Source of the DNA: Paludibacteraceae bacterium
GTDB taxonomy: Bacteria; Bacteroidota; Bacteroidia; Bacteroidales; Paludibacteraceae
Direction: 5' to 3'
Assembly (NCBI GenBank): GCA_017471175.1
Contig: JAFUVS010000014.1
Span: 124,001-188,000 of the forward strand
DNA length: 64,000 bases
Shown: positions 35,214 to 43,735 of the stretch, in pieces
Layout: every line of letters begins with the position of its first letter
Numbering within the stretch: position 1 is the first letter of the stretch
Made by a program: the position numbers and the translations under genes
Notes under the pieces: model-generated
Seen by the model: the letters and a program-made list of their open reading frames with translations, nothing else
What the model was told of the DNA's origin: nothing
The model's database searches: none

Positions 35214-37247
35214 ATGCGAAAGACGATTTTCTGCGCCGCAGTCCTTCTGCTTGCGACAACGGCAATCTTCACGGGTTGCAAAAAAGACCAACAGACAGTC
35301 AACAACCAAAATTTCTCGTACAACGTGGACAAATTCTATGACCTTGAGGTGCTCAGATACCGTGTGGAAGGATTTGAGCAACTGACGCTTCAGCAGAAGC
35401 AACTCATCTACCATCTCAGTGAGGCGGCTCTACAGGGACGCGACATCCTCTACGACCAGAACTGCCGCTACAACTTGCGTATCCGCCGCGCCTTAGAGGC
35501 TGTTTATCTATCGGATTCCTATAAGCAACAATACAACGCCGAAGATAAAGAGAGCCAAGCCTATCTTATGGAGAAGTACCTCAAGCGCGTATGGTTTTCC
35601 AACGGTATCCACCATCACTACAGCGAGGACAAGTTCCTGCCCGAGTTTACGCGCGAATGGTTTGAGCAAGCTCTCACCGAAGCACAATATAATCTTGAAA
35701 AAGAAGTGCTTGACGTGATGTTTGACCCCGCTTTGATGCAAAAACGTATGGCGCAGGCTGATGGCGTGGATTTGATTGCCTCATCCGCCGGCAACTACTA
35801 CGGCGAGGGTATCACGCAAGCCGAAGCGGAAGCTTGGTACGCTGCCCATAAGGACACCTCTGCTGAACCGAAATGGATAGGTCTAAACTCGCAATTAGTG
35901 AAGGTGAACGGCGAGATACAAGAGCGCGTCTATCACGTAGGCGGACTTTATTCGGCTGCTCTTGAACAGGTGGTGGAAAGCCTGAAAAAAGCCCTTGCGT
36001 TTGCAGAAACAGAGGAGCAGAAACTCGTTATCGAGAAACTGATTGCCTATAACCAGACGGGCGACCTTGACACGTTCAATCAATACTGCATCGCTTGGGT
36101 TCGCGACCTCAACAGCCGTGTGGACTTCGTTAACGGCTTCACCGAGACCTACGCCGACCCGCTCGGCATCACCGGCACGTGGGAGGCGATGGTCAACTTC
36201 AAGAACACCGAATCGACCCACCGCACGGAACTCATCTCGCAGAACGCGCAATGGTTTGAAGACCACTCAACCACCGACCCCAAGTACAAGAAAGAGGAGG
36301 TAAAAGGCGTGAGTGCGAAAGTGATTACGGCAGCCATCCTCGGCGGCGACTGCTACCCTGCCACGCCCATCGGCATCAACCTGCCGAACGCCAACTGGAT
36401 TCGCAAGGAGTACGGCAGCAAGTCCGTTTCGATTGACAACCTCTCGCACGCCTATGATGAGGCTGCTAAAGGCAACGGTTTTGCAGAAGAGTTCATCATT
36501 GACGAGGAGACTCGCCAACGCGCCGAGCAATACGGGACGATGTGCAATGACCTGCACACCGACTTGCACGAATGTGCCGGTCACGGTTCGGGCAAACTGA
36601 TGCCGGGCGTAACCAAAGAGAACTTGAAAGAACACGGTTCGTGTATCGAAGAAGCCCGCGCCGACCTGTTCGGACTATACTACCTCGCCGACCCCAAATT
36701 AGTGGAATTGGGATTGCTGCCCAATAAGGATGCCTACAAAGCCGGTTACTACCAGCAGATGATGAACGGACTGATGACGCAATTAGTGCGCATCGAGCCG
36801 GGCAAAGACATTGAGGAGGCGCACATGCGCGACCGCCAACTCATAGCCAACTGGGTTTATCAGCACGCAGCGAACAAAGAAGTGGAAATCGCTGAAAGGG
36901 ACGGCAAACACTACCTGCAAATCAATGACTATGAAGGACTGCGCCGTCTGTTTGGCGAGTTGCTGCGCGAGATACAGCGCGTTACATCGGAAGGCGACTA
37001 CGCCGCTGCCAAGGAACTTGTGGAGACCTATGCTGTCAAAGTGAATCCCGAACTTCACGCGGAGATTCTTGCGCGCTATAACAAATTGAATCTCGCTCCC
37101 TACAAAGGTTTTGTCAATCCCGTCTATACGCTCGTCAAAGATGAAGACGGCAACGTGACGGATGTCAGCATCGATTATACAGAAGGTTACATCGAGCAGC
37201 ATTTGCGCTACTCACGCGACTACTCCTTCCTGCCCGACGTGAACTGA
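35214..37247 (+). CDS. Dipeptidyl peptidase III (M49 family), lipoprotein
   Basis: A 677-residue zinc exopeptidase that removes dipeptides from the N-terminus of oligopeptides. The start at 35214 gives a lipoprotein signal (MRKTIFCAAVLLLATTAIFTGC, Cys22), so the enzyme is probably anchored in the periplasm or outer membrane. The M49 signature HECAGH (residues 452-457; two His bind zinc and Glu is catalytic) and the second motif EEARAD (about 479-484, third zinc ligand) are intact. Length agrees with Bacteroides DPP III. The TGA stop shares bases with the ATG of the EPSP synthase gene (TGATG), so the two are translationally coupled although unrelated in function. Confidence 0.94.
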   Translation: MRKTIFCAAVLLLATTAIFTGCKKDQQTVNNQNFSYNVDKFYDLEVLRYRVEGFEQLTLQQKQLIYHLSEAALQGRDILYDQNCRYNLRIRRALEAVYLSDSYKQQYNAEDKESQAYLMEKYLKRVWFSNGIHHHYSEDKFLPEFTREWFEQALTEAQYNLEKEVLDVMFDPALMQKRMAQADGVDLIASSAGNYYGEGITQAEAEAWYAAHKDTSAEPKWIGLNSQLVKVNGEIQERVYHVGGLYSAALEQVVESLKKALAFAETEEQKLVIEKLIAYNQTGDLDTFNQYCIAWVRDLNSRVDFVNGFTETYADPLGITGTWEAMVNFKNTESTHRTELISQNAQWFEDHSTTDPKYKKEEVKGVSAKVITAAILGGDCYPATPIGINLPNANWIRKEYGSKSVSIDNLSHAYDEAAKGNGFAEEFIIDEETRQRAEQYGTMCNDLHTDLHECAGHGSGKLMPGVTKENLKEHGSCIEEARADLFGLYYLADPKLVELGLLPNKDAYKAGYYQQMMNGLMTQLVRIEPGKDIEEAHMRDRQLIANWVYQHAANKEVEIAERDGKHYLQINDYEGLRRLFGELLREIQRVTSEGDYAAAKELVETYAVKVNPELHAEILARYNKLNLAPYKGFVNPVYTLVKDEDGNVTDVSIDYTEGYIEQHLRYSRDYSFLPDVN

Positions 37248-38326
37248 TGTTCAGCGTTTCACTTCCCATATCGAAGAGCATAGCCAATCGAAGGCTAATG
37301 CTGCAAGTTATGCACGGAGACCCGCTCTTTGAGGTCTCCGATGCATTTATGCCTGATGATGTACGGCTGCTGCACGATGCTTTGACTACCCTCCTGAATA
37401 CCCCGCCCCAAGAGGCTTCTTCACCGATACAGCTTAACCTTCAGAACTGCGGCACGGCTATGCGTTTTCTGACTGCTTATTGTGCGCAGAAAGAGGGGAT
37501 GGATGTAGTATTGAAGGGCAATGAGCGTATGCGGGAGCGACCGATAGGACAGGAAGTGAATGCGCTTCGGCTGTTGGGAGCAGACATACAATATTTGGGT
37601 AAGGAAGGCTATCCGCCGTTGCGCATCTTGGGCAAACGGTTGTTGAAAAAGAAGATTACCGTCCGACAAATAACAGGGAACACGATGCTGCAATCCTCGC
37701 AGTTCGTTTCTGCCTTATTACTTATAGGGATAGAGGTAGAGACGGACGACGACGCGCCCTATATCGCGATGACGCGGCAGATGATTCTCGATTACGAAGA
37801 AAGACGCACTTGTCCTGTTGAACGCGACTGGAGCAGTGCCGCCTTTTGGTACGAGTACATGGCACTGCACGGAGGGAAGATGTTGCTGCAAGACCTGAAA
37901 CCATCTTCCCTGCAAGGCGACCGATGTGTGGCGGATATTTTTGCGCATTTGGGCGTAGAAACGCGCTACGTGAATGAGCCGCAGCAAAAAGGCGTGGTTC
38001 TGACAAAAGTTTCAGGTGATACGTTCATACCGGGAAGAACGTTGGTGATAGACTTTGGGGACTGCCCCGACCTTTATCCTGCCGTTGCATTGACTTGCGA
38101 ACAGATGGGTATCCGTCTGCAAACGCAAGGCATCGACCGACTGCCCCTGAAAGAAAGCGACCGACTGCTATCGGTACGTGAACACCGTACTTATCACGAC
38201 CACCGCGTGGCGATGGCTCTGATGGCAGCCGAGCTGCCGTGCGACGATACCGACTGTATCAGCAAATCATATCCCGCTTTCCTATCCCAACTCCAAACCA
38301 TTCGTCTTGCCCATATAAATTCCTAA
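37247..38326 (+). CDS. aroA: 3-phosphoshikimate 1-carboxyvinyltransferase (EPSP synthase), short form
   Basis: A 359-residue enzyme joining shikimate 3-phosphate and phosphoenolpyruvate in the sixth step of the shikimate pathway. Visible motifs are LPISKSIANRRLML (residues 6-19, substrate Lys/Ser/Arg), NCGTAMRFLTAY (PEP-binding loop), RPIGQEVNALRLLGADI, LQSSQFVSALLL, FGDCPDLYPAVALTC (catalytic Asp region), LKESDR and DHRVAMALMAA near the end. The usual length is 410-430; the N-terminus begins only five residues before the substrate loop and several loops are shorter. All key residues I can check are present. It starts one base inside the stop codon of the DPP III gene. The DAHP synthase/chorismate mutase gene of the same pathway is at 55591. 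Confidence 0.88.
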   Translation: MFSVSLPISKSIANRRLMLQVMHGDPLFEVSDAFMPDDVRLLHDALTTLLNTPPQEASSPIQLNLQNCGTAMRFLTAYCAQKEGMDVVLKGNERMRERPIGQEVNALRLLGADIQYLGKEGYPPLRILGKRLLKKKITVRQITGNTMLQSSQFVSALLLIGIEVETDDDAPYIAMTRQMILDYEERRTCPVERDWSSAAFWYEYMALHGGKMLLQDLKPSSLQGDRCVADIFAHLGVETRYVNEPQQKGVVLTKVSGDTFIPGRTLVIDFGDCPDLYPAVALTCEQMGIRLQTQGIDRLPLKESDRLLSVREHRTYHDHRVAMALMAAELPCDDTDCISKSYPAFLSQLQTIRLAHINS

Positions 38327-38341
38327 CTCATTGATATTATC

Positions 38342-39169
38342 GTGCGACCCGATTATACGATAGTCATTCCGCGCCGAGGCATTAACGACCAAGGTAAGGG
38401 AAAAAAACACGCTCTCCATCGGCTTATCAGCGAGGCACAAACGGAGTACGTTCATTTGATGGACGACGATGTTGTACCCCCATTGGCTGTTCCCGATACC
38501 GATGCCGACCTTATCATTCTGCCACTGCGTATGGAGTCAAGCAATGCGCACCCTACCCTCATCGAAGAGTTGCAGATAGCCGAATACGATGCCATTCAGT
38601 CGCTGACCGTTCGGTCGGCGCAAAGAGGGCATGCGGTGATGTGTTCGGGAGCGAATATGATTGTCAGAAGAGACAAATGGTTAGAGAGTTACGCGGACTT
38701 GCACTCGGAGATGCCGAGCGGGGACGATATGTTTCTTTTAGAAAGTTTCAAGCGCAGAGGATTACGTATAGACGTTACCGATGCTCCTGAATATGAAGCG
38801 GTAGTGCGTCCGCAACCTACCCTGCTCGCCTTATTCCGCCAACGTATGCGGTGGGCAGGGAAAGCCCCTGCTTTTCGCGACCAAGACATTCGGTATTGCG
38901 GCATTATAGTAGTAGCAGCTAACTTGCTGCAAGTCTTTTGTCCGCCTGTGCTGCTTATTAAGTTTCCCGTTGAATACCACCTTATTCGCTCGCGACAGCA
39001 AGCCCGTGTTGCACAAAAGCCCGCTTTAGTGCAAGGGCAATCTTCTTATCCTCAATCACCTTTCTTGGTTATTCTTCTTTTGGAGGTGCTTTATCCTTTC
39101 TATATGCTAATTTGCCTCATAGGGGGAGTGTTCCGCAGGTACATACAAAAAGAATCCCCTTCGTTCTGA
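38342..39169 (+). CDS. Family 2 glycosyltransferase-like membrane protein lacking the usual N-terminus
   Basis: A 275-residue protein with a GTG start. It retains GKGKKHALHRLISEAQTEYVHLMDDDVVPP (the DxD-type metal site is the Asp triplet), GANMIVRRDKWLE, GDDMFLLESFKRRG and RQRMRW (the QxxRW motif of GT2 enzymes). C-terminal hydrophobic segments are at about 182-200 and 240-262. A standard GT2 domain has roughly 50-60 more residues before the GKK motif, including the first nucleotide-binding strand; here only about 20 precede it. The frame is the same as that of aroA, separated by the aroA TAA and five codons. It may be a compact active enzyme or an N-terminally eroded one. Substrate unknown. 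Confidence 0.72.
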   Translation: MRPDYTIVIPRRGINDQGKGKKHALHRLISEAQTEYVHLMDDDVVPPLAVPDTDADLIILPLRMESSNAHPTLIEELQIAEYDAIQSLTVRSAQRGHAVMCSGANMIVRRDKWLESYADLHSEMPSGDDMFLLESFKRRGLRIDVTDAPEYEAVVRPQPTLLALFRQRMRWAGKAPAFRDQDIRYCGIIVVAANLLQVFCPPVLLIKFPVEYHLIRSRQQARVAQKPALVQGQSSYPQSPFLVILLLEVLYPFYMLICLIGGVFRRYIQKESPSF

Positions 39170-39187
39170 AAGGGATTCTTGCTTTTG
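39150..39187 (+). terminator. Terminator after the glycosyltransferase gene
   Basis: AAGAATCCC (39150-39158) pairs with GGGATTCTT (39172-39180), followed by GCTTTT. The hairpin spans the stop codon. Confidence 0.75.
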
Positions 39188-39193
39188 TCAGTC

Positions 39194-39224
39194 AGCATTG
39201 TCAACCGACAATGCTTCGTTTTTA
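39194..39224 (+). terminator. Second terminator, possibly bidirectional
   Basis: A perfect 9-bp stem (39194-39202 with 39207-39215), loop AACC, followed by TCGTTTTTA. It lies between two convergent genes and could also serve secG. Confidence 0.75.
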
Positions 39225-39268
39225 GAGAGCCATCACGGCGTTTCAGAGAGTTGTTACAGCTCTTGAGT

Positions 39269-39619
39269 TTACTCTTCTGCGGCTTCTTCAGCGGCGGTTG
39301 CTTCTTCAGCTGCAGGTGCTGCCACCGGCTGCAAAGCTGAAGCGGCTTCCTCTACCTGTTCGGTAATGGCGCTATCGGTATTGCGTTGGTCTTGCATACC
39401 CTTGCTGATACCTACAGCCAGAATGCTTAAAACCACAATAACGGCAATCAGCGTCCACGTGGCTTTCTCTAAAAAATCGGCTGTACGGGGAGCACCCATC
39501 ACTTGGTTACCGCTTGCGAAACCCGAAGCCAAACCTCCGCCTTTGCTGTTCTGTACTAATACTAACAGAACCAACAATACGGCGATAATTACAATCAGAA
39601 TTGTGAAAAATGTATACAT
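39269..39619 (-). CDS. secG: Preprotein translocase subunit SecG
   Basis: A 116-residue small membrane subunit of the SecYEG channel. The start at 39619 (MYTFFTILIVIIAVLLVLLVLVQNSKGGGLASGFASGNQVMG) gives the standard SecG N-terminus. Helix 1 (residues 3-22) is followed by the conserved QNSKGGGLASGF loop, then a second helix (TWTLIAVIVVLSILAVGI) and an acidic Ala/Glu-rich tail typical of Bacteroidota. An upstream in-frame ATG at 39649 would add ten unconserved residues. A promoter lies at 39661-39692. It is divergent from the M16 protease gene. Confidence 0.94.
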   Translation of the reverse strand: MYTFFTILIVIIAVLLVLLVLVQNSKGGGLASGFASGNQVMGAPRTADFLEKATWTLIAVIVVLSILAVGISKGMQDQRNTDSAITEQVEEAASALQPVAAPAAEEATAAEEAAEE

Positions 39620-39660
39620 AATGTTTTCTTGTTTAGTTTCGTAATGCACAAATAACGCCG

Positions 39661-39692
39661 CAAAAGTACCACATTTTTCGTATCCTTACAAG
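39661..39692 (-). promoter_or_regulatory. Promoter of secG
   Basis: On the minus strand TACTTTTG (39668-39661) and CTTG (39692-39689), 20-base spacing, about 40 bases upstream of the start at 39619. Confidence 0.75.
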
Positions 39693-39756
39693 TTTTTCGC
39701 AATTTTTCGCAAAAAGAATTCTACCTATGCATCTTTTTTATACAATACTTCACAAA

Positions 39757-39788
39757 TTTGTGCATATCAAAAAATTACAATACTTTTG
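39757..39788 (+). promoter_or_regulatory. Promoter of the M16 protease-era transcript
   Basis: TTTG (39757-39760) and TACTTTTG (39781-39788), 20-base spacing. The leader then holds two copies of TATAAGGACATAA (39794-39806 and 39816-39828). Confidence 0.75.
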
Positions 39789-39845
39789 CGAGCTATAAGG
39801 ACATAACACTCGAGTTATAAGGACATAATAAAAATTAGATACGAT

Positions 39846-42731
39846 ATGAAACGACTGATTGTAAGTTTATTAGCCATTGTAGGATTAGGTATTTTGACGA
39901 TGGCGGGTCAAGACCGTCAGAAGCTGACGGAGTACAAACTGCAGAACGGTCTGACCGTTATGCTATGGGAGAATCCTGACCAAGAGGACGTAACCGGCTA
40001 TGTGGCGGTGCGTGTCGGGTCAGTGGATGAGCCGAAGGAATATACGGGTTTGGCGCACTACTTGGAACACATGCTCTTCAAGGGTACAGAGCAGATTGGT
40101 GCGATAGACTGGGAGAAAGAGAAGCCGGTGTATGAAGAGATTATCCGTCTGTACGATGCGTATTCGACGAGTACGGACGCTGTGGAGCGCGACACGTTGG
40201 CGAAGCGCATTAACCGTTTGTCGATGCAGGAGATGCAGTATTCGACCACGCGCGATTTCTTCAGTCTGATGGATGGAATCGGTGCTACGGGGGTGAACGC
40301 GTTTACGTCATACGACATGACGTGCTACACGAGTTCGTTCCCTGCTTACCAAATGAACAAGTGGCTGACTATCAATGCTGACCGAATGAAAAATCCCGTT
40401 TTCCGCACGTTCCAAGCGGAGTTAGAGAACGTGTTTGAGGAGTACAATATGTACGCGGGCGATGTAAGGACGCAGCAGCAGGATAAACTGTGGGCGACCA
40501 TCTACAAGGGGCATGCCTACGAGCGCAACGTAATCGGTGAGCCGGAGCACTTGAAGAATCCGCGCTTAAGCAAACTCATTGAATTCTTCAACACGTGGTA
40601 TGTAGCTAACAATATGGCATTGATATTGGTGGGTAATTTTGATGCGCAAGCCGCCAAGCCGATGATTGAGAAGGCATTCGGTTCGCTTCCTACGGGCGAG
40701 TTGCCGTCACGCCAGACGGACTTACCTACGTTTGAAGGAGGATTAAAGAAGAAATTTGACTTGGGTTACTATCCGCAGATTTACTGGGTGTTTGACGGAG
40801 CAACGGTTAAAGATGACGATTTGCCTGCCTTGCAGTTTGTGTCGCAACTGCTCAATAACGGCTCGAACACGGGTCTGTTAGACAAAGTGACGATGGACGG
40901 CGATGTGAGCGGTGCGCAATGTATGGTAGATGCTCGCCGCGATATGGGGCGCATATTGGTAACCGCGATTCCCTATTTCGATCCGAATCAGCAGTCGTTT
41001 GAGAGCAATGCCGCTACGGAGCGCACTGTCATGAATGAGATTAACAAACTCAAGACGGGTGATATACCTGACTGGCTGATTGAGTCGGTTAAGCAGAATA
41101 TCCGCCAGCAATACACGCTTGCTTTCGAGGAGGGCGATGCCTATATGAACGAATTGGTGGAGTGCTTTATCTATGACTTGCCCACCGACCGTATCTTTAC
41201 GCAGTTGGAACGCATTGAGAGCCTGACCAAAGAGGATATACAGCGCGTGGCGAAGAAGTACTTTGATGCGCATCCGATGACGCTGACCTTTGAGGAGGGT
41301 GACCCGAAAGTGAATAAACTGCCGAAGCCGGATATTCGCCCGCTGCAGATGGTAGAAGGTGTGGAAACGGCATACGCGCAGTCGTTCCGCAGCCTGTCGG
41401 AGGGACAGCCGAGTGTGAACTACAACAACCTGGCAGACGTGCGCGTACACAATGTGGATCAGAACGTACGTCTGCACTATACGAAGAACACGAAGAACTC
41501 TGTTTTCTCGCTTATCTTGCGGTATGGTGTGGGAACGAAGAAGATGCCGATGTTGGAGTATGTGGTAGCGTTGATGAACCGCGCCGGCACGATGCCTGAC
41601 ACAGACGCGCAGGCTTTCCGCCGCAAACTGAGCGAATTAGGCGGTAGCATACAATATGGGGTGAACGATAGTTATATGACCATTCAGATAGTGGGCGAAG
41701 ATGCGCATCTGAAGGAGATCTTGGAACAGGTCAGCCTGCAGATTTTGATGCCCAAGTTGGACAAGAAGCAGTTTGATGCCGTGAAGGGTTCGGAGTTGTC
41801 TTCGCGTCTGACAATGAAGAAGATGCACCCCGTATGGCCGAGTGCCTTGCAGGAATGGGTGGTATATGGCGACAAGTCGCACTACTTGGACGTGGTGAAG
41901 TTCTTGGACGTATATGATATGGACGAGTTGAAGATGATGACCGAGTTCCAGAAAGCGACCAAGTACGCATTGGATGTACACTACTGCGGTACGTTAAGTC
42001 CCGAAGCGGTAACAGCCGCATTGCCCTTGTCGGAAGGAATGGTACCCTCGTCATCTCCCGAAGTAAGAGACAAACAAGCGTATGACAAGACGCAGATATT
42101 CTTCCTGCCCGATCCGAAACTGCAGCAAGCATCGGTTTATTTCTACTTCCTCGGCGAACCGTATGACGTGAAGGACGAGGTAGTCCGGGACGGATTCAAC
42201 CAGTACTTCTCGGGTGGCTTTACGGGTTTGATTTTGGACGAGATTCGCACGAAGCGTTCGATGGCTTATTCGACGTATGGCGTGATGAGTTCGGCATCGT
42301 TGGCGGGCAAGCCGGTATCGTTTGTGGGCTATGTCGGGTCGCAGTCGGACAAGGTGGTAGAAGCCGTCAAGACATTCCTGCAACTGACCGATTCGATGCC
42401 GATGCACCCGGAACGCATTGAAGCGGTGCGCACGATGATTCGCCAAGAGATGCAGACTTCGCAGCCGTCAATGCGCTCGAAGAGTATGGTATATGAGATG
42501 TGGAAACAGATGGGCTACAAGAACGACCCGATACGCGTGAACGAGAAAGCAATCAATGACCTGACATTCGAGCAGATAGAGACCTACTACAAGGAGCATA
42601 TTCAGGGCAAGCCGATGGCTATTATGATAGTAGGCGACCCGAAGCAGATTGACAAGAAAGCGTTGGGCAAGATAGCCAAGGTGAAGACCGTGTCCGTCAA
42701 TACGTTGTTTGCTCCACTGGATTTAGACTAA
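39846..42731 (+). CDS. M16 family zinc metallopeptidase (pitrilysin/insulinase type)
   Basis: A 961-residue exported peptidase (signal peptide MKRLIVSLLAIVGLGILTMAG). The N-terminal M16 domain has the inverted zinc motif HYLEHMLFKG (His71, Glu74, His75) and the downstream Glu in ELENVFEEYNM. Three further M16-like domains follow (e.g. TYGVMSSASLAG.PVSFVGYVGSQSDK near the end), so one chain carries both active and inactive halves. Such proteases degrade small peptides in the periplasm. It is followed after 7 bases by era. A second, unrelated M16 protein is at 61471. Two short direct repeats lie in the leader. Confidence 0.92.
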   Translation: MKRLIVSLLAIVGLGILTMAGQDRQKLTEYKLQNGLTVMLWENPDQEDVTGYVAVRVGSVDEPKEYTGLAHYLEHMLFKGTEQIGAIDWEKEKPVYEEIIRLYDAYSTSTDAVERDTLAKRINRLSMQEMQYSTTRDFFSLMDGIGATGVNAFTSYDMTCYTSSFPAYQMNKWLTINADRMKNPVFRTFQAELENVFEEYNMYAGDVRTQQQDKLWATIYKGHAYERNVIGEPEHLKNPRLSKLIEFFNTWYVANNMALILVGNFDAQAAKPMIEKAFGSLPTGELPSRQTDLPTFEGGLKKKFDLGYYPQIYWVFDGATVKDDDLPALQFVSQLLNNGSNTGLLDKVTMDGDVSGAQCMVDARRDMGRILVTAIPYFDPNQQSFESNAATERTVMNEINKLKTGDIPDWLIESVKQNIRQQYTLAFEEGDAYMNELVECFIYDLPTDRIFTQLERIESLTKEDIQRVAKKYFDAHPMTLTFEEGDPKVNKLPKPDIRPLQMVEGVETAYAQSFRSLSEGQPSVNYNNLADVRVHNVDQNVRLHYTKNTKNSVFSLILRYGVGTKKMPMLEYVVALMNRAGTMPDTDAQAFRRKLSELGGSIQYGVNDSYMTIQIVGEDAHLKEILEQVSLQILMPKLDKKQFDAVKGSELSSRLTMKKMHPVWPSALQEWVVYGDKSHYLDVVKFLDVYDMDELKMMTEFQKATKYALDVHYCGTLSPEAVTAALPLSEGMVPSSSPEVRDKQAYDKTQIFFLPDPKLQQASVYFYFLGEPYDVKDEVVRDGFNQYFSGGFTGLILDEIRTKRSMAYSTYGVMSSASLAGKPVSFVGYVGSQSDKVVEAVKTFLQLTDSMPMHPERIEAVRTMIRQEMQTSQPSMRSKSMVYEMWKQMGYKNDPIRVNEKAINDLTFEQIETYYKEHIQGKPMAIMIVGDPKQIDKKALGKIAKVKTVSVNTLFAPLDLD

Positions 42732-42738
42732 ATCAGCT

Positions 42739-43650
42739 ATGAAAGAAGCACAAGGTGTGCATCGTTCGGGTTTTGTCAATATAGTGGGCAATCCGAATGT
42801 GGGCAAATCGACGCTGATGAACGCGTTGGTAGGTGAGCGTTTGAGCATCATTACACAGAAGGCTCAAACGACTCGCCACCGCATAATGGGCATCGTCAAC
42901 GGAGATGATTTTCAGATAGTTTATTCCGATACGCCCGGGGTGCTGAAACCTTCTTACAAACTTCAGGAGCAGATGTTGGAGTTCTCGCGTTCGGCGTTGG
43001 TGGATGCGGACGTGTTGCTGTATGTAACAGACGTGCAAGATACTGCCGACCGCAATGCCGATTTTCTCGAAAAAGTGAAACGCATATCGCAGGGCGGGAC
43101 GAAAGTTTTTCTGATAATCAACAAGATTGACCTCACCACACAGGAGACATTAGAGGGTTTGGTGGCTTTTTGGCAGAAGACGCTGCCGGAAGCGATGGTG
43201 TTCCCTTTGTCCGCCAAGGAGCGTTTCGGCGTAACGCAACTCTTTGATGCCATCAAGAACGCATTGCCTGTAGGACCGCCTTTCTTCGCCAAAGACCAAC
43301 TGACCGACAAACCGGCGCGTTTCTTTGTGGATGAGATTATCCGCGAGAAGATTCTGCTGAATTACGACAAGGAGATTCCGTACAGCGTAGAGGTGGAGGT
43401 AGAGCAGTTCAAAGAGGAGGAGCGGCTGATACGTATAATGGCGGTGATTTATGTGGAGCGCGAGAGCCAAAAAGGCATTATTATCGGCAGACAGGGACAG
43501 GCACTCAAGCGTGTGGGGGCGCAGGCGCGAAAGGACATAGAGGCGTTCTTCGGCAAGCAGGTTTATTTGGAATTGTTCGTGAAGGTGGACAAGGACTGGC
43601 GCAGCAGTCAGTCGCGTCTGCGGCACTACGGCTATGACCTCAACGGGTGA
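42739..43650 (+). CDS. era: GTPase Era
   Basis: A 303-residue ribosome-maturation GTPase that binds the 3' end of 16S rRNA during 30S assembly. G1 GNPNVGKSTLMNAL (about residues 17-30), G2 in QTTRHRIMGI, G3 DTPG, G4 NKID and G5 SAKERFG are all present. They are followed by a C-terminal KH domain with GIIIGRQGQALKRVGAQARKDIEAFFGKQVYLELFVKV. Length is standard. It lies 7 bases behind the M16 protease gene; the following HtrA gene has its own sigma-54-type promoter, so era may be the last gene of its transcript. Confidence 0.97.
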   Translation: MKEAQGVHRSGFVNIVGNPNVGKSTLMNALVGERLSIITQKAQTTRHRIMGIVNGDDFQIVYSDTPGVLKPSYKLQEQMLEFSRSALVDADVLLYVTDVQDTADRNADFLEKVKRISQGGTKVFLIINKIDLTTQETLEGLVAFWQKTLPEAMVFPLSAKERFGVTQLFDAIKNALPVGPPFFAKDQLTDKPARFFVDEIIREKILLNYDKEIPYSVEVEVEQFKEEERLIRIMAVIYVERESQKGIIIGRQGQALKRVGAQARKDIEAFFGKQVYLELFVKVDKDWRSSQSRLRHYGYDLNG

Positions 43651-43686
43651 TGCGATAAAGGTTTGATAGTGATACGGATTTCCGTT

Positions 43687-43702
43687 TGGCACGGGATTTG
43701 CA
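43687..43702 (+). promoter_or_regulatory. Sigma-54 (RpoN) promoter of the HtrA gene
   Basis: TGGCACG (43687-43693), four bases, TTGCA (43698-43702): an exact match to the -24/-12 consensus with GG and GC 12 bases apart. The predicted start is near 43713, 23 bases before the ATG at 43736. No Bacteroidota housekeeping promoter is visible in the same gap. Confidence 0.82.
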
Positions 43703-43735
43703 CCATACCGAATGATAATCAAACGGAGTATTACT

